Both the position numbers and the translations under genes were made by a program. Below, one piece after another: positions 6,828 through 14,639 of a stretch of DNA of 30,946 nucleotides. This DNA comes from a virus. How positions within the stretch are numbered: position 1 is the first letter of the stretch; each line of letters opens with the position of its first letter. The stretch lies in IMG/VR virus record IMGVR_UViG_3300010389_000080, positions 1 through 30,946 of that record; one strand, given 5' to 3'. The notes under the pieces are model-generated. The model was not told where the DNA came from and did no database searches. It saw nothing but the letters and a program-made list of their open reading frames with translations.

Positions 6828-7844
6828 TCAGTCGTAATTGGAGCTAACAGAAGCGCGCACGATGCCAATGTTTTTGGTTTCGTACACCTTCGACCAGTTG
6901 CCAACAGTGGCGAGCTGGGCACGGGTGGGGTTGGTGGTGGTCACGCCCCACTTAGCACCTACCGGGTGGTAGATGTAGTGCATGTCAATGGACATTGCAT
7001 CCGACTTGGCGAGGATGTCGCGGTCGGTTTCCGTACGCATTGCAGCTTGCTCACCAGTGGCGATAGCACCGTTGGTGAAGAAGTAAGCAGCGTAAACACC
7101 TGCCGAATTAGTGATGTCGTCACTAACAATTACTCGAAGCCCCATATACGTTGGGACTCGGTAATCAGCGGTGTAAGCAGAAGCGATAGAACCGCCGAAT
7201 GCGTCAGGCATGGAGGTGTCGGGGCTGATGCCCAGATCCGAAGCCAGAACGTAATCAATGGCCTTGCGCTCAACCAAGTCGTAGTAGCAGGCGCTGTGCA
7301 TAGCAACGGCGCTGAGCTTTTCGCCTTGATCACCCAGCAGTGCGCGAGCCTTTGCAACGTGGCGGGGGCTCAGAGCAGTTTGGCTGCTGGTGTCGAAACG
7401 CAGTGCATCAAAAGCGGGGGAGTCGCCGCCGGTCAGGGCACCGAACACACCTTCAAGGCACTTGTAAAGGTCAGCCTGCTGCTGGTTAGCAACGTACTCA
7501 CCAACTTTCGCGCCAATGGCAGCCATGGGGTCGGAACCTGCGGCCAGAGCAGCAAGGTCACGGGCCTCAAAAGCGCGGCCACGGTGCAGGATCACGCCAA
7601 CTTGCTTGTCAGCAGTGATTTTGCCGGGAGTCAGGCTGGTGGAATCAGAAAGAACTTCCAGATCGCCGGTCAGGTTGGCTTTCCAGAAAGGAACATTCAC
7701 GAAATCGCCGCCCTCGGTGGCATTGAGTTCAGCCATGGGCTGAGCAACACCGCTAGCCAGAAACTGGTTTTTCTGGGTGCTTTGCTCAATGACGTAGGGC
7801 GTAAAAATTTCGGGAATGATCACATCGGAGCGAAGAGTCGCCAC
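6828..7844 (-). CDS. major capsid protein
   Basis: This is a 338-residue protein from a GTG start at 7844 with a good Shine-Dalgarno sequence (GGAG 9 bases upstream). The N-terminus (DVIIPEIFTPYVIEQSTQKN), the segment GRAFEARDLAALAAGSDPM and the central LGDQGEKLSAVAMHSACYYD are typical of an HK97-fold coat protein family. It builds the icosahedral head. A separate scaffold gene lies just upstream and no protease gene is seen, so assembly probably uses a removable scaffold. The strong ribosome site compared with neighbours fits high expression. Confidence 0.9.
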   Translation of the reverse strand: MATLRSDVIIPEIFTPYVIEQSTQKNQFLASGVAQPMAELNATEGGDFVNVPFWKANLTGDLEVLSDSTSLTPGKITADKQVGVILHRGRAFEARDLAALAAGSDPMAAIGAKVGEYVANQQQADLYKCLEGVFGALTGGDSPAFDALRFDTSSQTALSPRHVAKARALLGDQGEKLSAVAMHSACYYDLVERKAIDYVLASDLGISPDTSMPDAFGGSIASAYTADYRVPTYMGLRVIVSDDITNSAGVYAAYFFTNGAIATGEQAAMRTETDRDILAKSDAMSIDMHYIYHPVGAKWGVTTTNPTRAQLATVGNWSKVYETKNIGIVRASVSSNYD

Positions 7845-7927
7845 GGTGAAATCTCCAAAATTGTTTTACGGTGCGGGCGTAACCCAATGCGCTTCCGGCG
7901 TAACCTTCACGCGCTAACGGTTACATA

Positions 7928-8623
7928 TTAAGCATTGTTAGCCGCTGCTTTCAAGCGTTCGTACATATCCCGGTCAGTGCGATACAGACGGGACTGCTCG
8001 GTGAGGTTGAAATGCTCACGGCTGAATGGGTTTTTCACGCCAACGGGCGTATCGCCTGAAATCGGCTTGGCACCAATCGGCGCACCACTGCCGCGAGCCT
8101 GCTGCATTTTGAAGAGGTAGGAACGCTCTTGCTTGAGCTTTTCGACCCATTCACTGATTGGGATTTCGTTGTAACCATCAATGCCCACAGGTACGCCGTC
8201 ATCGTTCAGTTTCAGTTGATCGCGCACAAGGCGCAGTGCATCAGACGGATTGTGAGCGCCCTGTTCTGCAAGGATGCCAATAACGCGGTTATCAAGCTGA
8301 TTGACGACAACTTGCGCTTCAAGCTCGGCAATGCGTCGCTTGTAACCATCCTCGCGTTCTTGGAATTGTTGAGCGTATTGCTTTAGGGCTTCATCGTATT
8401 TGCCCTTGGATTCAAGCTCTTCCTGTTCCTTACGGCGTTTGTACTGAATCAGCTCTTCAATATCAACGCCATCTGGTACGGCGGGGGCTTTCTCCTTCGC
8501 AGCTTTGAGTTTGCCGATCAGTTCGTGATTTTTGCGTTCTAAAGCTTCAACGCTGCGCTTTAGTGCCTCAGCGTCGGTATTGTCTGCAATCGGCGTAGCG
8601 TCCTGCAGTTGTTCTTCAGACAT
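7928..8623 (-). CDS. scaffolding protein
   Basis: This 231-residue protein is highly charged and mostly helical. Residues 20-110 form a likely coiled coil (SVEALERKNHELIGKLKAAK; RRKEQEELESKGKYDEALKQ). A central segment follows (LVRDQLKLNDDGVPVGIDGY), then a C-terminal part with FNLTEQSRLYRTDRDMYERL. This is the usual architecture of phage scaffold proteins, whose C-terminus contacts coat subunits. It lies immediately upstream of the major capsid gene on the same strand. The assignment rests on composition and position. Confidence 0.82.
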   Translation of the reverse strand: MSEEQLQDATPIADNTDAEALKRSVEALERKNHELIGKLKAAKEKAPAVPDGVDIEELIQYKRRKEQEELESKGKYDEALKQYAQQFQEREDGYKRRIAELEAQVVVNQLDNRVIGILAEQGAHNPSDALRLVRDQLKLNDDGVPVGIDGYNEIPISEWVEKLKQERSYLFKMQQARGSGAPIGAKPISGDTPVGVKNPFSREHFNLTEQSRLYRTDRDMYERLKAAANNA

Positions 8624-8680
8624 TGTGACCCGTAGGGTTTACCGCCAAAGTGTATAAGTAAACGATGCATTTTGCACGTC

Positions 8681-8875
8681 ATGTCCCGTCGTGAATGGGA
8701 TACACCAGTGCGTGAACCGTGGAATCCTGTTATCCACCAACTGCTGCGTGCGATTGACCTGCATACGCGGGAATACCTAAAGACCCATGACCGCTGGCAC
8801 GCAGACAATGCCAACGCCTTGCGTAAATATGTTGCTGAGCTAAAGGATCGGATACACCAAAGCGAACGGCGTTAA
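8681..8875 (+). CDS. small protein encoded opposite to the head operon
   Basis: This is a 64-residue frame from ATG at 8681 (MSRREWDTPVREPWNPVIHQ). The sequence looks coding, with amphipathic helices (YLKTHDRWHADNANALRKYV) and an ordered amino-acid mix. Its strand is opposite to all neighbours. It lies between the scaffold gene and the small genes behind the MuF-like gene, and its stop overlaps the end of the convergent gene 8872-9066 by 4 bases. The function is unknown. The minus-strand frame across the same bases is rich in Arg, Cys and Ser and looks like a shadow. Confidence 0.6.
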   Translation: MSRREWDTPVREPWNPVIHQLLRAIDLHTREYLKTHDRWHADNANALRKYVAELKDRIHQSERR

Positions 8876-9066
8876 TCATCTTCGCCGTCTTCGTCTTCAT
8901 CGTCACCTTCCGTGCAAGTGATCACTTCAACGCCTTCCGCCAACCTGCCCATCAATGCGCCAAGACCCTCGGGGCTATTTGGCACGGGGAATAAAAACCG
9001 ACCCTCAATCAAGCCATCGGCACATTTGAGGTAGGTGCAGCTTCCTTCCCAGATTCGGCCTTTCAT
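8872..9066 (-). CDS. small protein with acidic C-terminal tail
   Basis: This 64-residue protein (MKGRIWEGSCTYLKCADGLI) ends in an acidic run, EGDDEDEDGEDD. The function is unknown. It starts in an ATGA overlap with the TUDOR-like gene upstream. The tail may mimic nucleic acid or bind a basic partner, such as the neighbouring lysine-rich protein, but this is speculation. Confidence 0.6.
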   Translation of the reverse strand: MKGRIWEGSCTYLKCADGLIEGRFLFPVPNSPEGLGALMGRLAEGVEVITCTEGDDEDEDGEDD

Positions 9067-9293
9067 TTGCGTTTAGGCGCCTCTTTTAATTCTGATCGCT
9101 TTTTCAGAACTGGGTTGCCCGTTGATTCCGATTCAATTCGCAAGACAGGATCAGCATCAGTTCCGACACGGGCTACTTTGCCGCCGGTTGGACCTTTGAT
9201 GGTGGCGCGATTGCCAGCCTTGCCGGTAACAGTGCCATAAGTGCGCGTGCCTTGATAAACCCAGCTAACGCGGGAACCGATGCCGATTGCCAT
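9063..9293 (-). CDS. DUF2945 / HVA1-type small TUDOR-like protein
   Basis: This 76-residue protein carries the pattern GSRVSWVYQGTRTYGTVTGK, then IESESTGNPVLKKRSEL. It matches the small domain known as DUF2945 or 'hypervirulence associated TUDOR' (a beta-barrel of about 60-70 residues with a GxxVxW start and a K-S-x-L end). The biochemical role in phages is unknown. It starts one base before the end of the DUF6496-like gene and overlaps the next start, in a run of coupled small genes. Confidence 0.75.
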   Translation of the reverse strand: MAIGIGSRVSWVYQGTRTYGTVTGKAGNRATIKGPTGGKVARVGTDADPVLRIESESTGNPVLKKRSELKEAPKRK

Positions 9294-9478
9294 TACTTTT
9301 TCTTGCGGGTTTTGCGTGCCTTGCCAGCTTCGCTCAATGCAATGGCAATTGCCTGCTTACGGCTTTTTACGGTTGGACCTTTGCCGGGGCCGGCTTTGCC
9401 GCTTTTCAGCTTGCCTTCCTTGTACTCCCCCATCACTTTGGCAATCTTCTTCTGTGCCTTGGTTGGCTTTTTGGCCAT
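9293..9478 (-). CDS. small lysine-rich protein (DUF6496-like)
   Basis: This is a 61-residue protein from ATG at 9478 (MAKKPTKAQKKIAKVMGEYK). It is very basic, with a core KVMGEYKEGKLKSGKAGPGK and a final KARKTRKKK. The pattern 'V-M-x-E-(F/Y)-K-x-G-x-L-x-S-G' is typical of small proteins often labelled DUF6496. It could bind DNA. The 5' third overlaps the preceding gene in another frame by 122 bases. Confidence 0.72.
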   Translation of the reverse strand: MAKKPTKAQKKIAKVMGEYKEGKLKSGKAGPGKGPTVKSRKQAIAIALSEAGKARKTRKKK

Positions 9479-9638
9479 CGCACCATTCCGTGACTGACTC
9501 CAATTTAACGGCCAGATCAGGCGTAAACCATCCATGGTTCGTGTAGATGGCATCAATCCATGTCTCGCCAACTACAGCTGACACCAAATCGCTGTAAACG
9601 TAACCTTCCCTGAAATGCCTAAGTGGGGGTGTTCCCAT
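9357..9638 (-). CDS. small protein of unknown function, long 3' overlap
   Basis: This 93-residue frame begins MGTPPLRHFREGYVYSDLVS. The first 55 residues (GETWIDAIYTNHGWFTPDLA) look like real protein. The last 38 residues are low complexity and lie wholly inside the lysine-rich gene in another frame. The start overlaps the end of the MuF-like gene by 20 bases. Either the gene truly has a long overlapping tail or a small indel removed an earlier stop. Confidence 0.55.
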   Translation of the reverse strand: MGTPPLRHFREGYVYSDLVSAVVGETWIDAIYTNHGWFTPDLAVKLESVTEWCDGQKANQGTEEDCQSDGGVQGRQAEKRQSRPRQRSNRKKP

Positions 9639-10926
9639 AACGATCCTGCAGCTCTTTCAGGCTAACTTCGCTGCCGTCTTCGCGCACCATCCGCGATAAA
9701 GCACCGCTAGCACCGTACTTTTTCAAAAGGCGTTGGTAATACGGTTGCTTGCTGCCAAATACTTCCCGTTGAACCTCGGGCTTGCTTTTAAGCCAATTCG
9801 CATAGTCAAGGTCGCCGGCAACTTGGCCATCCTTTGATGCACGTTTTGGTGCGCCAATGATCTGATCAGGTGGTGTCAAACCCATACCTTCCCAGTCGAT
9901 CACGGGAATTGTCGTAGACCTGCAGTTGTAATGCTGCGGCGGCAAAGGACCGTTGCCATATTCAAATTCCTTGCCGTCAAGCGTGCGGCAAATTGCACTG
10001 GTACGGCTATCAAGCGTGGCAACGTATTGATACTTTTGCGTGACCTTTGGGTTGGCTTTGTATACCTGCTGACTAGCTGTATTGGCCACATCATTGACGG
10101 ATGTACGCACCAAGGCCAAAACTTGATTGTCGGTAAGACTGGTCAGTTCACCGCCTTTAGCCGCAAGTTGTTTAATAGTGCTGCGTGTATCACCTTGCTG
10201 CAGGCTGCCAATTAAACGACGCGCAATCTGCGGCGTTGGCTCACCCGTCAACAAACCAGTGCGAATTGCTACGCCTAATTTTTGTTGGGAGTCTTCAGCG
10301 AGCTTGGTAAATGCCTTGCGCAATACCTGACCGTTTGGCAGCGTCATCACGGCGCCATCAGCAAGATTCAAAGTAAATGGACCCGTGCCAGGCAAAACTG
10401 CGGCAAAGTCTGAGGGGTCAAAACGTACAACTGCTTGCGCAAAATCAGGGGTTACAGCAACGGTATTGACAGAACGGCGTGCAATTTCGCTAGCCATCAC
10501 TTCGCGGCCACCTTCTGTTAAGCCACCTTCAATGGCAAGACGCAACTGTTGAGCAATAAATTCAGTTTCAAGCTCTGCCAAGCCCTGAAGCTGTGTACCA
10601 AGAAAGTTAATGCTGCGGCCCGTCCATGTATTCAGACTTTCCTTTGTTTGAGCAAGAATGATGCGCAGTCGCTGGGCTTGAACAGAATCTGGCGAAATGA
10701 TGCCACCACCCGCGGTTGCTTCACCAATATCAATGGAACGCAGATCATTTACTGCGCTAATAATGATGTCGTTGTAAGCAACGATGATGCGTCTAGCGAT
10801 TGCATTGCTAAAGCGGTTTAGATCAATGGCGTTACGGTAAATGTTGACAATGGGTTGATTGCGATCAATACGCCGCTTGTACTGCTCAATATCAAGCAGC
10901 CTTGGTGTAACGCCTGATTGCGTCAT
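9619..10926 (-). CDS. minor head / head morphogenesis protein (MuF, SPP1 gp7-like)
   Basis: This 435-residue protein has a long helical N-terminal part (residues 1-270) followed by the MuF domain near 280-345. The domain shows the conserved arrangement VRTSVNDVANTASQQVY, then YVATLDSRTSAICRTLDGKE and LPPQHYNCRSTTIPV with Cys and His residues. These proteins are carried in the procapsid with the portal and take part in head morphogenesis, sometimes being ejected with DNA. No toxin domain is seen after the MuF domain. The start overlaps the stop of the portal gene (ATGA at 10926). Confidence 0.9.
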   Translation of the reverse strand: MTQSGVTPRLLDIEQYKRRIDRNQPIVNIYRNAIDLNRFSNAIARRIIVAYNDIIISAVNDLRSIDIGEATAGGGIISPDSVQAQRLRIILAQTKESLNTWTGRSINFLGTQLQGLAELETEFIAQQLRLAIEGGLTEGGREVMASEIARRSVNTVAVTPDFAQAVVRFDPSDFAAVLPGTGPFTLNLADGAVMTLPNGQVLRKAFTKLAEDSQQKLGVAIRTGLLTGEPTPQIARRLIGSLQQGDTRSTIKQLAAKGGELTSLTDNQVLALVRTSVNDVANTASQQVYKANPKVTQKYQYVATLDSRTSAICRTLDGKEFEYGNGPLPPQHYNCRSTTIPVIDWEGMGLTPPDQIIGAPKRASKDGQVAGDLDYANWLKSKPEVQREVFGSKQPYYQRLLKKYGASGALSRMVREDGSEVSLKELQDRYGNTPT

Positions 10927-12413
10927 TATTCAAGCACCGGGGCCTCTTCAATCATCATTTCATCGCTTGGCATTTCTTCGCCAGCAACATCTTCTGCGCC
11001 AAGGTTTTCAGGGCCGCCCATTTCAATCAAGCCGCCAGCTTGTGTTGCTTCAAGCTCTTCCTCAACATCAAAATCGTCGCCAAGAATTTCACCAGATGCA
11101 AGCTGATCAAGCAGGGTTTTCTGTGTGATCGTACCAGCGGTGTAAAGCTGCAGCAGCGCCAATACTTCAGAGCTTTCAAGTCGTGCGCCGATGAAGTCTC
11201 GGTTCACATAACTTGCGCCAGCTTGAGGCAAGCCAAGGTAATCAGCGTGAAAGCGAAGGCAATTATCAATTGCATCTTGCACTTGCTGGGCAATCACCAT
11301 CATGGTTGAATCACCCTGACTGCGATCAATCGCCTTTGCTGCTGCAGTTTCGGCGCTTAACTTTTGACCAAGAACAGCGGCAAGGCCAAGTTCATTGATC
11401 TGCGCGGCAAGTTGCTCAAGGCGACGATATTGCGCATCAAAGCTATTGCCGGCAGGCTCGATGTATTCAGCACGGCCATCAGACGGGAAGGCGATAGCTT
11501 CACCGGGGCCAGCACTGACTTCTTCCGCACTGGTGGGGAATCCATAAAACGCCAGCATTGGAACGGCGCTGATGTGAAGCTGGTTATCAAGATCGCTTTG
11601 AATCTGATAAGTCTTTAGGTTTAGCTCTGCAATATCTTCCAGCGGTGGGCGGGATTCCAACATCCCAACACGGTTGGAATACGCCGTTGCAAACGGTATG
11701 TAATCAAGGCTGGTAGTGCCTTCTGCAATCAAGGCATAAGCGCCTTTGGTGTCATCTTGGCGGTAAAGCTGATAACTGCCCGGACGCAAGACACGGATCT
11801 GTTCAACGTATTTTTCGCCGTATTCGCCGTCTTCCACGCAAACGATTTCACGCAGACGCAATTGAGTTAGCTGCTGTGCGCCATTGCGAACTTCAGATCG
11901 CCAACCAAGAATGTCACGCGGCGTATAAGTTACCCAGTACGGGCGAAGCTGAGTGAAGTCAGTAATTTCTGCGTCACTATCACCACGGGGGAAATCCACA
12001 AGGATGCCAACGTGGCCATAACGAACCATTTTGCGGGCTAGTTCGTAGATAAAGATATTGAGATCGTTGCCTTGAAGATCTACATCAAACAGTTGTTCGC
12101 GTACCACGTCTGGTACGTCTTCAAGTCGTACAGGCTTTCTGGTCAACATGCCAGCCAGCATCCGTTCAAGGCGCTGATAAAAAGGCGGGCAAACGCTACG
12201 GGCCAAGCGGTTGTCATAGCTTTCGTCTTGCTCGCGTGGTTCTTGCGGGAGGTAACGGCGATGTTTACGGCGCATACCGTAAGTGCCTTCCATCAGATCT
12301 TCAATCAAGATCCAATGCGGCTCTTGTGCAGCCCATGAGCTATTGGGATCCTGCACCTGCGTTGCCTTGCGCGTCAGAAGCCGGTCGTAATGACGAAAGC
12401 CGGTGTAAGTCAT
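10926..12413 (-). CDS. portal protein (DUF4055-type)
   Basis: This is a 495-residue protein located between terminase and MuF genes. N-terminal signatures include YDNRLARSVCPPFYQRLERM and LARKMVRYGHVGILVDFPRG. The mid-part LRPYWVTYTPRDILGWRSEV and LNLKTYQIQSDLDNQLHISA match the DUF4055 family of phage portal proteins. It forms the dodecameric DNA channel at the head vertex. The C-terminal 60 residues are acidic and probably flexible (EEMPSDEMMIEEAPVLE). A 126-base leader with a possible folded RNA precedes the ATG. Confidence 0.88.
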   Translation of the reverse strand: MTYTGFRHYDRLLTRKATQVQDPNSSWAAQEPHWILIEDLMEGTYGMRRKHRRYLPQEPREQDESYDNRLARSVCPPFYQRLERMLAGMLTRKPVRLEDVPDVVREQLFDVDLQGNDLNIFIYELARKMVRYGHVGILVDFPRGDSDAEITDFTQLRPYWVTYTPRDILGWRSEVRNGAQQLTQLRLREIVCVEDGEYGEKYVEQIRVLRPGSYQLYRQDDTKGAYALIAEGTTSLDYIPFATAYSNRVGMLESRPPLEDIAELNLKTYQIQSDLDNQLHISAVPMLAFYGFPTSAEEVSAGPGEAIAFPSDGRAEYIEPAGNSFDAQYRRLEQLAAQINELGLAAVLGQKLSAETAAAKAIDRSQGDSTMMVIAQQVQDAIDNCLRFHADYLGLPQAGASYVNRDFIGARLESSEVLALLQLYTAGTITQKTLLDQLASGEILGDDFDVEEELEATQAGGLIEMGGPENLGAEDVAGEEMPSDEMMIEEAPVLE

Positions 12414-12469
12414 CTTCTGCGCCTAACCATGCACAAAGTCTATGGTTCTAGGTTAATCCCCAAATGATG

Positions 12470-12528
12470 GCTGGGCCTCCGATACCGCCACACACGGCGT
12501 TCAGCCTTACGGACAGAACCGACCCAGC
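12470..12528 (-). promoter_or_regulatory. possible structured leader upstream of portal gene
   Basis: Within the 126-base gap between the 62-residue gene and the portal gene, GCTGGG (12528-12523, minus strand) can pair with CCCAGC (12475-12470). Nested inside are TCCG/CGGA and CGCC/GGCG hairpins. The arrangement looks like a multi-stem RNA element. No T-run follows, so it is not a simple terminator. Its role is unknown. Confidence 0.35.
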
Positions 12529-12539
12529 AGGATCAAAGT

Positions 12540-12728
12540 TTATTCGGCTTGGTCAGCGCGATTGATTTCATCGTCAAGCGCATCGCCGGCGTCATCGAAG
12601 CCTTCGTCATATAGCCATTGTTGAATGGCGGTGAGCATGGCTGAAGCGGCTTCGTTGAAGTCGTAGGAGCCGTCGTCTTGAACGGAGTCAAAAGCGGCTT
12701 CAAGGTCGTGCCAGAGAGGTGCGGACAT
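12540..12728 (-). CDS. small acidic protein between terminase and portal genes
   Basis: This 62-residue acidic protein (MSAPLWHDLEAAFDSVQDDG) is predicted to be helical, with the core AASAMLTAIQQWLYDEGFDD. The function is unknown. A copy of the GGGGTATACTCC element lies about 40 bases upstream of the ATG on the same strand, suggesting its own control. The amino-acid pattern and the clean start and stop support it as a real gene. Confidence 0.65.
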   Translation of the reverse strand: MSAPLWHDLEAAFDSVQDDGSYDFNEAASAMLTAIQQWLYDEGFDDAGDALDDEINRADQAE

Positions 12729-12767
12729 TGTGATTATGCGGCGGGTTCAGGCTAGCGACAGATTACA

Positions 12768-12779
12768 GGAGTATACCCC
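12768..12779 (-). promoter_or_regulatory. copy of the repeated GGGGTATACTCC element (late strand)
   Basis: On the minus strand the bases read GGGGTATACTCC, identical to the element at 18158 and 19999 on the plus strand. The element is an imperfect palindrome around GTATAC and contains TATACT, a good -10 hexamer. Here I see no convincing -35 hexamer 17 bases upstream. It lies in the 58-base gap between terminase and the 62-residue gene. Confidence 0.5.
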
Positions 12780-12786
12780 ATGATCA

Positions 12787-14127
12787 TCAATACAGCCTGA
12801 TGCCCGTGCCGCGGCCAGCACCTTGATGCAACGGGTTGAACTCACGCCAGACCAGATACCCCAACGCGTCAACCATATGATCGTGGCCAGCTTCCTTGTC
12901 GGGGTCGCCCTTCTCTGTGTAGCTCTGCAGCTCTAGGCATTCAATCAGCCGCCGGCAGCAAGGCGCCACACTGAAACGCACTTCACCCTTGGCGTTTTCC
13001 AGCAGGCTTTGCACCGCAAGCACCCGATCACGAACAGGCGGATTGGCCTTGCCCGACTGATTACTGAACCCGTGGCTTTCAAGGATCTGAATATCCGTGC
13101 GACTGGCGTTGGTGCTGCGGTTGCCGCCTGAGGCGTCTGGGTACACATATATACGTCTGTCTGGGTAGCGACGTTTGATCTCGCTGGCCAAGGCGTCGGT
13201 GTCGTGCGCTCCGCTGATTTCGTCTATCACCAGCAGGCTGCTGCCAATCCGCACCCCAATCACAGCGGACATGTTGCCCACGTTGAAGTCAACGCCAACG
13301 CGCAGCGGCTCACGGCTTACGTCAGGCACGCTGGCCACCACATGCTTGGCACGGTCAAAGCGGTCGTACACCTGACCCGTGTTGAGGTTGACCCATTGCC
13401 CTTCCAAGTAGGACTTGATCAGCTGTGGCGGGTAGTTCGCCATCAAGCTGTCAATAAAGCCATCGGGCAGATACGGGTTATCCATGGTGCGAGCACGGAT
13501 CAGGGCCGTGTCTTCCCCAGCGTTGCGGTCAAACGTGTCAAATGCCCAGCCGTAACCTTCAGGCGTGGTGGCGGCATAGAACTGCTGCACATTGCCAGCA
13601 CGAAGACGGGCTAAGGCCATCCGCGTTGCCTGCTCAGCTACTCGTTTATTTGCGGTGTCAGCCTCGTCAAAGCCGATGGCGCAGAGGTTTTGGCCGCGGA
13701 TGCGGTTCCATGTTTCCATCGTGCGCAGCAGGATTGTGTGACTGCCTTCTGCAAAGTGCAGGGTGTATTCCGGCAACGGGCTGACACGGAAATCAAAAGG
13801 TATCTCCCACTGCTCAAGCAAGTCATCCATCGTGCGTTGCAAAATGTCGCGCAACATCGGTGCCACAGGTTCAAACAATGCACTGACGTGACCGATATTC
13901 AATGCAGCCATATGCACAGCTTTTGCCACTAGGCCGTGCGTCTTACCCGCCCCAAACCCACAGACAAGGGCAAGTTTGCGGTGCTGCGTGTCATCACAAA
14001 AGGCAAGTTGATGCGGCAGCAGCGTTTGCCGTATGCGTTCTAAAGCCTGATCAGTGGTTGGCCCAGTCTGTTGAGATGATGGCGGATCAAGCAGGAAGCC
14101 GCCGGGAGCATTGGCAAGCAGGCTCAA
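12787..14127 (-). CDS. terL: terminase large subunit
   Basis: This 446-residue packaging ATPase-nuclease has a Walker A-like motif GFGAGKTHG at about residues 57-65. Walker B (LCAIGFDEAD) lies near 149-158 and the coupling motif AATTPEG near 186-192. The C-terminal RNase H-like nuclease starts at VGVDFNVGNMSAVIG (about 278-292), with YPDASGG and HDHMVDALGYLVWREF holding further acidic residues. It cuts concatemeric DNA and pumps it into the head. It overlaps the small subunit stop by 4 bases. The sequence alone does not decide between headful and site-specific packaging. Confidence 0.93.
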   Translation of the reverse strand: MSLLANAPGGFLLDPPSSQQTGPTTDQALERIRQTLLPHQLAFCDDTQHRKLALVCGFGAGKTHGLVAKAVHMAALNIGHVSALFEPVAPMLRDILQRTMDDLLEQWEIPFDFRVSPLPEYTLHFAEGSHTILLRTMETWNRIRGQNLCAIGFDEADTANKRVAEQATRMALARLRAGNVQQFYAATTPEGYGWAFDTFDRNAGEDTALIRARTMDNPYLPDGFIDSLMANYPPQLIKSYLEGQWVNLNTGQVYDRFDRAKHVVASVPDVSREPLRVGVDFNVGNMSAVIGVRIGSSLLVIDEISGAHDTDALASEIKRRYPDRRIYVYPDASGGNRSTNASRTDIQILESHGFSNQSGKANPPVRDRVLAVQSLLENAKGEVRFSVAPCCRRLIECLELQSYTEKGDPDKEAGHDHMVDALGYLVWREFNPLHQGAGRGTGIRLY

Positions 14128-14459
14128 ATTTCAAGACCGATCAGTTTGGCTTGGAGTTGGATGGCGTTAAGGGCGACTTGAGTTTGCCCACGCTTGTAAG
14201 CGGACTGTTCGTAGGTACGGGCACGGCCTAGGGCTTCAGCGATCCATGAGGGTCGGGTCATGGCGGCGTCTTCTTCTAGGCGAATGCGAGCACGTTGGAT
14301 GTATTCATCTACTTGACGTGGAGTGATGTTCCATTGTTTCGATCCGAATTGAACAATCTGACCACGCGATTGTCCTTCGGTCAGAAGACCGTAAATAGTG
14401 TCAACACGGAAGTTGACTTCGGCAGCGGTTGATCGCGCCAACGTTGAAGAAAAAATCAA
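14124..14459 (-). CDS. terS: terminase small subunit
   Basis: This is a frame of up to 111 residues. The first available start is TTG at 14459; a second TTG at 14441 is possible and no ATG or GTG is near. The central part (RVDTIYGLLTEGQSRGQIVQ, NITPRQVDEYIQRARIRLEE) is a helix-turn-helix DNA-binding domain, followed by helices RTYEQSAYKRGQTQVALNAI typical of TerS oligomerisation. It recognises phage DNA for packaging. Its position as first late gene directly before terL, overlapping it by 4 bases, supports the call. Confidence 0.82.
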   Translation of the reverse strand: MIFSSTLARSTAAEVNFRVDTIYGLLTEGQSRGQIVQFGSKQWNITPRQVDEYIQRARIRLEEDAAMTRPSWIAEALGRARTYEQSAYKRGQTQVALNAIQLQAKLIGLEI

Positions 14460-14495
14460 TAAGAAAAGGATAAACCCAAAACGAGAGAATGGTGG

Positions 14496-14517
14496 CGGAT
14501 GAGACGCGGATGAGACG
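14496..14517. repeat. two perfect tandem copies of an 11-base unit in the divergent region
   Basis: CGGATGAGACG occurs twice head-to-tail without spacing. It lies in the 180-base region between the leftward terminase genes and the rightward block. Two copies could serve as an operator or as a terminase binding site; this is inference. The rest of this intergenic region holds only the putative rightward promoter. Confidence 0.6.
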
Positions 14518-14572
14518 GTTGAGGCTGTGGAAAACGCAAGTTAAAGACTTTTGGAAGTGTGCCGCAGGGCAC

Positions 14573-14600
14573 TTGCCAGCCTGAAAATCGTGGCTAGTCT
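14573..14600 (+). promoter_or_regulatory. putative rightward promoter
   Basis: TTGCCA (14573-14578) and TAGTCT (14595-14600) are separated by 16 bases, resembling a sigma-70 type -35/-10 pair. It would start transcription about 33 bases before the ATG at 14640. The -10 match is moderate (4 of 6), so this is tentative. Confidence 0.4.
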
Positions 14601-14639
14601 TTGCAAGCTTTCCTTGCACCAAGCAAAAATCAGCAAGCA

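Noticed and set aside
7845-7927. possible terminator between scaffold and capsid genes
   Set aside because: Two GGTTACGCC direct repeats and a GCGC pair are present but there is no stable stem followed by T's.
6966-7931. 321-codon plus-strand frame across the capsid gene
   Set aside because: It lies antisense to the major capsid gene; its length is a by-product of codon bias and it shows no domain.
8560-8814. minus-strand frame opposite the 8681-8875 gene
   Set aside because: It is rich in Arg, Cys and Ser, overlaps the scaffold start, and is less protein-like than the plus-strand frame.
12780-12800. -35 box for the minus-strand copy of the palindromic element
   Set aside because: No hexamer close to TTGACA lies 16-18 bases from TATACT, so only the motif itself is claimed.
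13204-13614. plus-strand frame inside the terminase large subunit gene
   Set aside because: It is antisense to conserved terminase motifs and has no recognisable protein features.
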